Shown piece after piece: positions 6,855 through 8,523 of a DNA stretch of 8,523 nt (its first letter is position 1; each line of letters opens with the position of its first letter). The notes beneath the pieces were generated by a model that made no database searches, had not been told where the DNA came from, and was given only the letters and a program-made list of their open reading frames with translations. The DNA comes from an uncultured bacterium (GTDB taxonomy: Bacteria > Edwardsbacteria > AC1 > EtOH8), in the NCBI GenBank assembly GCA_937958665.1, contig CALGNM010000253.1:1-8523 (forward strand). The letters are read 5' to 3'. The translations under genes and the position numbers were made by a program.

Positions 6855-7250
6855 TCAGCTGGTTTTGTATTTTATTCCCTTGATTTCCGTATTTCCCAAA
6901 TATTTTATCAGACTGAATATCAAACGATTAACTTCCTCTGCCAAGGAAAATGTTTTATTGAATGCATCTTTGGTAACGTAGTTTTGGTCCAATGCGATAT
7001 ACAATTGGCTTTTGACCTCGCCTGTGGAGCCTTTGGCTATCGATAGAAATTGGATGAATTCTTTTCTGCCGCCCCTATCAAACCCTTCTGCAATGTTGGA
7101 CATCAAGGAAACAGCGGCTCTTCTTATTTGATCGCGCAGTCCAAAATCCTTTGAAAAATTTCCTTCCTTAGTGATCTCGTAAACCAACTTTGTCAACTCG
7201 GGCGCTTTTTGTCAAGCGTTAATGTCCTCAAACTTTCTGAACGTACCCAT
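6855..7250 (-). pseudogene. Four-helix-bundle protein (23S rRNA intervening-sequence/IVP family), interrupted by in-frame TGA
   Basis: Read from ATG 7250, which has a good TGAGGT ribosome site, this frame has 131 codons. It begins MGTFRKFEDINA, meets TGA at codon 13 (7214-7212), and continues QKAPEL in the same frame to the stop at 6857-6855. Members of this family typically start with a Phe-Glu-Asp segment followed by WQKA, so the TGA stands at the conserved Trp (TGG to TGA, one base). The rest is a good family match: SLMSNIAEGFDRG, KEFIQFLSIAKGSTGEVKSQL and ALDQNYV. The family includes proteins encoded in 23S rRNA intervening sequences and in many stand-alone genes; its function is poorly known. 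TGA is the normal stop of at least four neighbouring genes, so recoding is unlikely. A shorter product from TTG at 7196 (113 residues) could still be made. The gene is AT-rich and foreign-looking, unrelated to the hydrogenase. A base-calling error remains possible. Confidence 0.8.
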
Positions 7251-7254
7251 ACAA

Positions 7255-7260
7255 ACCTCA
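7255..7260 (-). promoter_or_regulatory. Ribosome binding site of the four-helix-bundle gene
   Basis: TGAGGT on the minus strand, four bases before ATG 7250. It supports the upstream ATG as the original start, and therefore that the TGA at 7214-7212 truly interrupts the gene. Confidence 0.55.
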
Positions 7261-7283
7261 TTGCGTTAATCAAACAAACTTTT

Positions 7284-7301
7284 CAACTGTAAATTGTAAA
7301 C
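7284..7301 (-). repeat. Right inverted repeat of the insertion
   Basis: CAACTGTAAATTGTAAAC on the plus strand, the exact reverse complement of 6831-6848. It lies 13 bases after the stop of the NuoH-like gene and about 33 bases upstream of the four-helix-bundle ATG. Confidence 0.95.
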
Positions 7302-7314
7302 TATCCGTTTAATA

Positions 7315-8205
7315 TCAGGCTCCCACCAGAGCGAACACCAGCCCCACCAGGGCGGTCAAGATGACCCCGAAGTAGTAGACGATGGCCTGATCGATTCGCA
7401 GGCGGGGGTTGACCACGTCCACCAGCCCCACCAGCAGGACCACCACCAGCACCTTGGCCAGCTGGACCGCCCCGGCCCCCAGGCCGGTCAGCCCGAAGGT
7501 CCAGGGGAAGAATATCTGAACCAAAATCAGGGAGAATATCAGCTGCTTGACGATGAAGCCCCAGCGATACAGGGCGAAGGTCGGCCCGGAAATTTCGATG
7601 AACGCCCCCCCCATCAGCTCGCCCTCGGCCTCGGGGATGTCGAACGGCAGCTTGGACAGCTGGGCCTGAATGCCCAACAGCAATGCGATCCCGGAGATGA
7701 CCATGGACAGAGAGGTTCCCGAAGTCTGCTGATAGAATGCCATGTCCGAGAAGCGGAAGCTGTGGGTCTTGAGGGCGGCGGTAATCAGGGCGATGAACAA
7801 CACCGGCTCCACGGTGAACGAGGTCATCATCTCCCGGGCGGCCCCCAAGAAGGCGTAGGGCGACCCGGAATCCATGCCGGACAGCATCACGCACACCGAG
7901 GCGAAGCCGATCAGGTATATGAACAGCAGCATGTCGCCCCCGGCGAAGGGCGGCCGTCCGCCCACCGGCACCAGCAACCCGGCCAGCAGGATGGCCGCCA
8001 GCCCCAGAAAGGCCGGCAGCGGCCCCAGCAGGGAGTGGATCGAGCGGACATTGTCCTTGCCCAACAGCTTCAGGGTGTCCCAATAGGGCTGGAGCAGGGG
8101 CGGCCCGATCCGGGAATGTACCAGGGCCTTGAACTTGCGGAGCAGCCCCTCCAGCAGCGGCGAGACGAACAGCAGGACAACCGTCATTATTGCGATTTTA
8201 CCCAT
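7315..8205 (-). CDS. Membrane subunit of group 4 hydrogenase (HyfC/HycD/EchB, NuoH-like)
   Basis: A 296-residue polytopic membrane protein that anchors the hydrophilic arm and connects it to the ion-moving subunits. Family signatures are clear: HSRIGPPLLQPYWDTLKLL (30-48) after the first helix, SGSPYAFLGAAREMM (113-127), and LPFDIPEAEGELMGG (186-200), the acidic cytoplasmic loop facing the small and large subunits. About eight membrane helices are expected, and the length is normal for hydrogenase forms (NuoH is slightly longer). ATG 8205 has AGGTGG (8213-8218) seven bases upstream. The large-subunit stop is 87 bases further upstream. Downstream, the inverted-repeat insertion begins 13 bases after the stop, which may reduce read-through to the polyferredoxin and later genes. 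Confidence 0.93.
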   Translation of the reverse strand: MGKIAIMTVVLLFVSPLLEGLLRKFKALVHSRIGPPLLQPYWDTLKLLGKDNVRSIHSLLGPLPAFLGLAAILLAGLLVPVGGRPPFAGGDMLLFIYLIGFASVCVMLSGMDSGSPYAFLGAAREMMTSFTVEPVLFIALITAALKTHSFRFSDMAFYQQTSGTSLSMVISGIALLLGIQAQLSKLPFDIPEAEGELMGGAFIEISGPTFALYRWGFIVKQLIFSLILVQIFFPWTFGLTGLGAGAVQLAKVLVVVLLVGLVDVVNPRLRIDQAIVYYFGVILTALVGLVFALVGA

Positions 8206-8212
8206 CAGGACA

Positions 8213-8218
8213 CCACCT
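8213..8218 (-). promoter_or_regulatory. Ribosome binding site of the NuoH-like gene
   Basis: AGGTGG on the minus strand, seven bases before ATG 8205. It supports this start, which also gives a normal NuoH-type N-terminus with the first membrane helix directly after the start. Confidence 0.6.
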
Positions 8219-8292
8219 ATCGTTTGAAATATTTCTGTGATAATCAGCCCCTGGGATAAGGCGTGGTTGGAAAAACCATCATAACCACCTTC

Positions 8293-8478
8293 CTATCCCC
8301 TTTTAGCCTTCCAATTGAAGAGCTCCTCCTGGCTGTAGACCCTGACCTTGCCGGTCGGCAGGTCGCAGACCTCCATCCGCTCGGTGCAGGAGAAGCAGGG
8401 GTCGATGGAGCCCAGGATGATCGGCACGTCGGCCACCTGCTCGCCCTTGACCATCACCTGGACGGTGGGCAGGTTGGG
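8293..8478 (-). CDS. Group 4 [NiFe] hydrogenase large subunit, C-terminal fragment (partial)
   Basis: Only the last 61 residues remain; the contig ends inside the gene. The fragment holds DPCFSCTERMEV, the C-terminal L2 motif whose two cysteines (fragment residues 28 and 31) bind Ni and Fe in group 4 hydrogenases (HycE, MbhL, EchE types). Complex I NuoD homologues lack these cysteines, so this is a true hydrogenase and not a complex I subunit. A 27-residue tail follows CTER. In HycE-type enzymes the tail is removed after the Arg by a maturation protease; whether that applies here is unknown. The frame runs on into adapter sequence and would give false N-terminal residues (MCSSDL); these must be ignored. 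It is the first gene of the visible operon, with the NuoH-like gene 87 bases downstream. Confidence 0.92.
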   Translation of the reverse strand, partial: PNLPTVQVMVKGEQVADVPIILGSIDPCFSCTERMEVCDLPTGKVRVYSQEELFNWKAKRG

Positions 8479-8479
8479 G

Positions 8480-8523
8480 AGATCGGAAGAGCACACGTCT
8501 GAACTCCAGTCACCGAATACGAT
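8480..8523 (+). other. Illumina TruSeq read-2 adapter plus index (artefact)
   Basis: Bases 8480-8513 match the 34-nt TruSeq adapter that begins AGATCGGAAGAGC. They are followed by CGAATACG (8514-8521), in the position of the 8-nt sample index, and by AT, which starts the next adapter part. This is synthetic sequence. Real DNA ends at about 8479. Confidence 0.98.

Larger units (their letters stand above)
6831..7301. mobile_element. AT-rich insertion bounded by 18-bp inverted repeats, carrying a four-helix-bundle gene
   Basis: A 471-bp segment placed between the NuoH-like and polyferredoxin genes. Its ends are perfect 18-bp inverted repeats (6831-6848 and 7284-7301), extending to 20 of 21 matches if three more outer bases are included. 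Base composition drops to about 38% GC by hand count of sampled lines, against a clearly GC-rich background on both sides. The only gene inside is a four-helix-bundle gene with a nonsense codon. No transposase is present and I see no convincing target-site duplication, so it would be a non-autonomous element moved in trans or a cassette spread by homologous recombination. Calling it mobile is inference; the inverted repeats and composition break are seen directly. Confidence 0.6.

Noticed and set aside
7212-7214. TGA read as Trp or Gly by an altered genetic code
   Set aside because: TGA is the terminal stop of the NuoH-like, antiporter-like, cNMP-fold, small-subunit and PhnD-like genes, which end at normal family lengths, and Trp is TGG where I checked.
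6855-7250. Accessory (Avd-like) protein of a diversity-generating retroelement
   Set aside because: Avd is also a four-helix bundle, but no reverse transcriptase, template repeat or variable repeat is present here, and the sequence motifs fit the 23S-IVP family.
6811-7317. Target-site duplication flanking the inverted repeats
   Set aside because: The outer flanks (…TTATATG and TATCCG…) share only a weak TAT-like similarity, not a clear direct repeat.
8264-8278. Small hairpin TGGTT/AACCA in the gap before the NuoH-like gene
   Set aside because: The stem is only five base pairs and lies within a repetitive GGTT/AACC stretch; not enough for a terminator or riboswitch.
1751-8478. Respiratory complex I (nuo) operon
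   Set aside because: The large subunit has the DPCxxC NiFe-binding motif absent from NuoD, and the HyfE-like subunit and Mo/W-type oxidoreductase context fit a group 4 hydrogenase.

Overview
The window is a short contig from an uncultured bacterium. Its two ends are not biology: positions 1-45 are an Illumina P5/TruSeq read-1 adapter and 8480-8523 are a TruSeq read-2 adapter followed by what looks like an 8-nt index. Genuine DNA runs from about 46 to 8479. All real genes lie on the minus strand, tightly spaced, so the block reads as one operon transcribed right to left and cut at both ends. A bacterial host is suggested by clear Shine-Dalgarno sites, lipobox signal peptides and operon packing. 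The host DNA is GC-rich, apart from one AT-rich insertion. I cannot name the phylum.

Layout in transcription order: (1) the C-terminal 61 residues of a [NiFe] hydrogenase large subunit with the DPCxxC metal-binding motif (8478-8293); (2) a HyfC/EchB/NuoH-type membrane subunit (8205-7315); (3) an AT-rich insertion (7301-6831) bounded by 18-bp perfect inverted repeats, carrying a four-helix-bundle (23S-IVP family) gene broken by an in-frame TGA; (4) a HyfH/HycF/NuoI-like polyferredoxin (6811-6332); (5) a HyfE-like membrane subunit (6255-5593); (6) a stand-alone cyclic-nucleotide-binding-fold protein (5575-5099); (7) a HyfB/HyfF/NuoM/NuoN-type antiporter-like subunit (5037-3511); (8) a LivK-like lipoprotein (3460-2273); (9) the NuoB-like hydrogenase small subunit (2233-1751); (10) a PhnD-like lipoprotein whose start overlaps the small-subunit stop (1754-852); (11) the N-terminal 252 residues of a cytoplasmic molybdopterin oxidoreductase of the FdhF/NuoG type (802-46).

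Together the core genes encode a group 4, energy-converting, membrane-bound [NiFe] hydrogenase related to Hyf, Hyc, Ech and complex I. It would pass electrons between the Mo/W-type subunit, the polyferredoxin and the NiFe site, coupled to ion movement through the NuoH- and NuoN-like subunits. Three things are unusual. Genes for two predicted surface-anchored ligand-binding lipoproteins and a cNMP-fold protein are interleaved with core subunit genes, suggesting a sensing or regulatory layer on the complex. The oxidoreductase has Ser where formate dehydrogenases have the metal-binding Cys/Sec. The inverted-repeat-bounded insertion sits between two core genes. No promoter, terminator, tRNA, rRNA or CRISPR array was seen. 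The only stretch over 300 bases without an intact gene (6812-7314) is that insertion.
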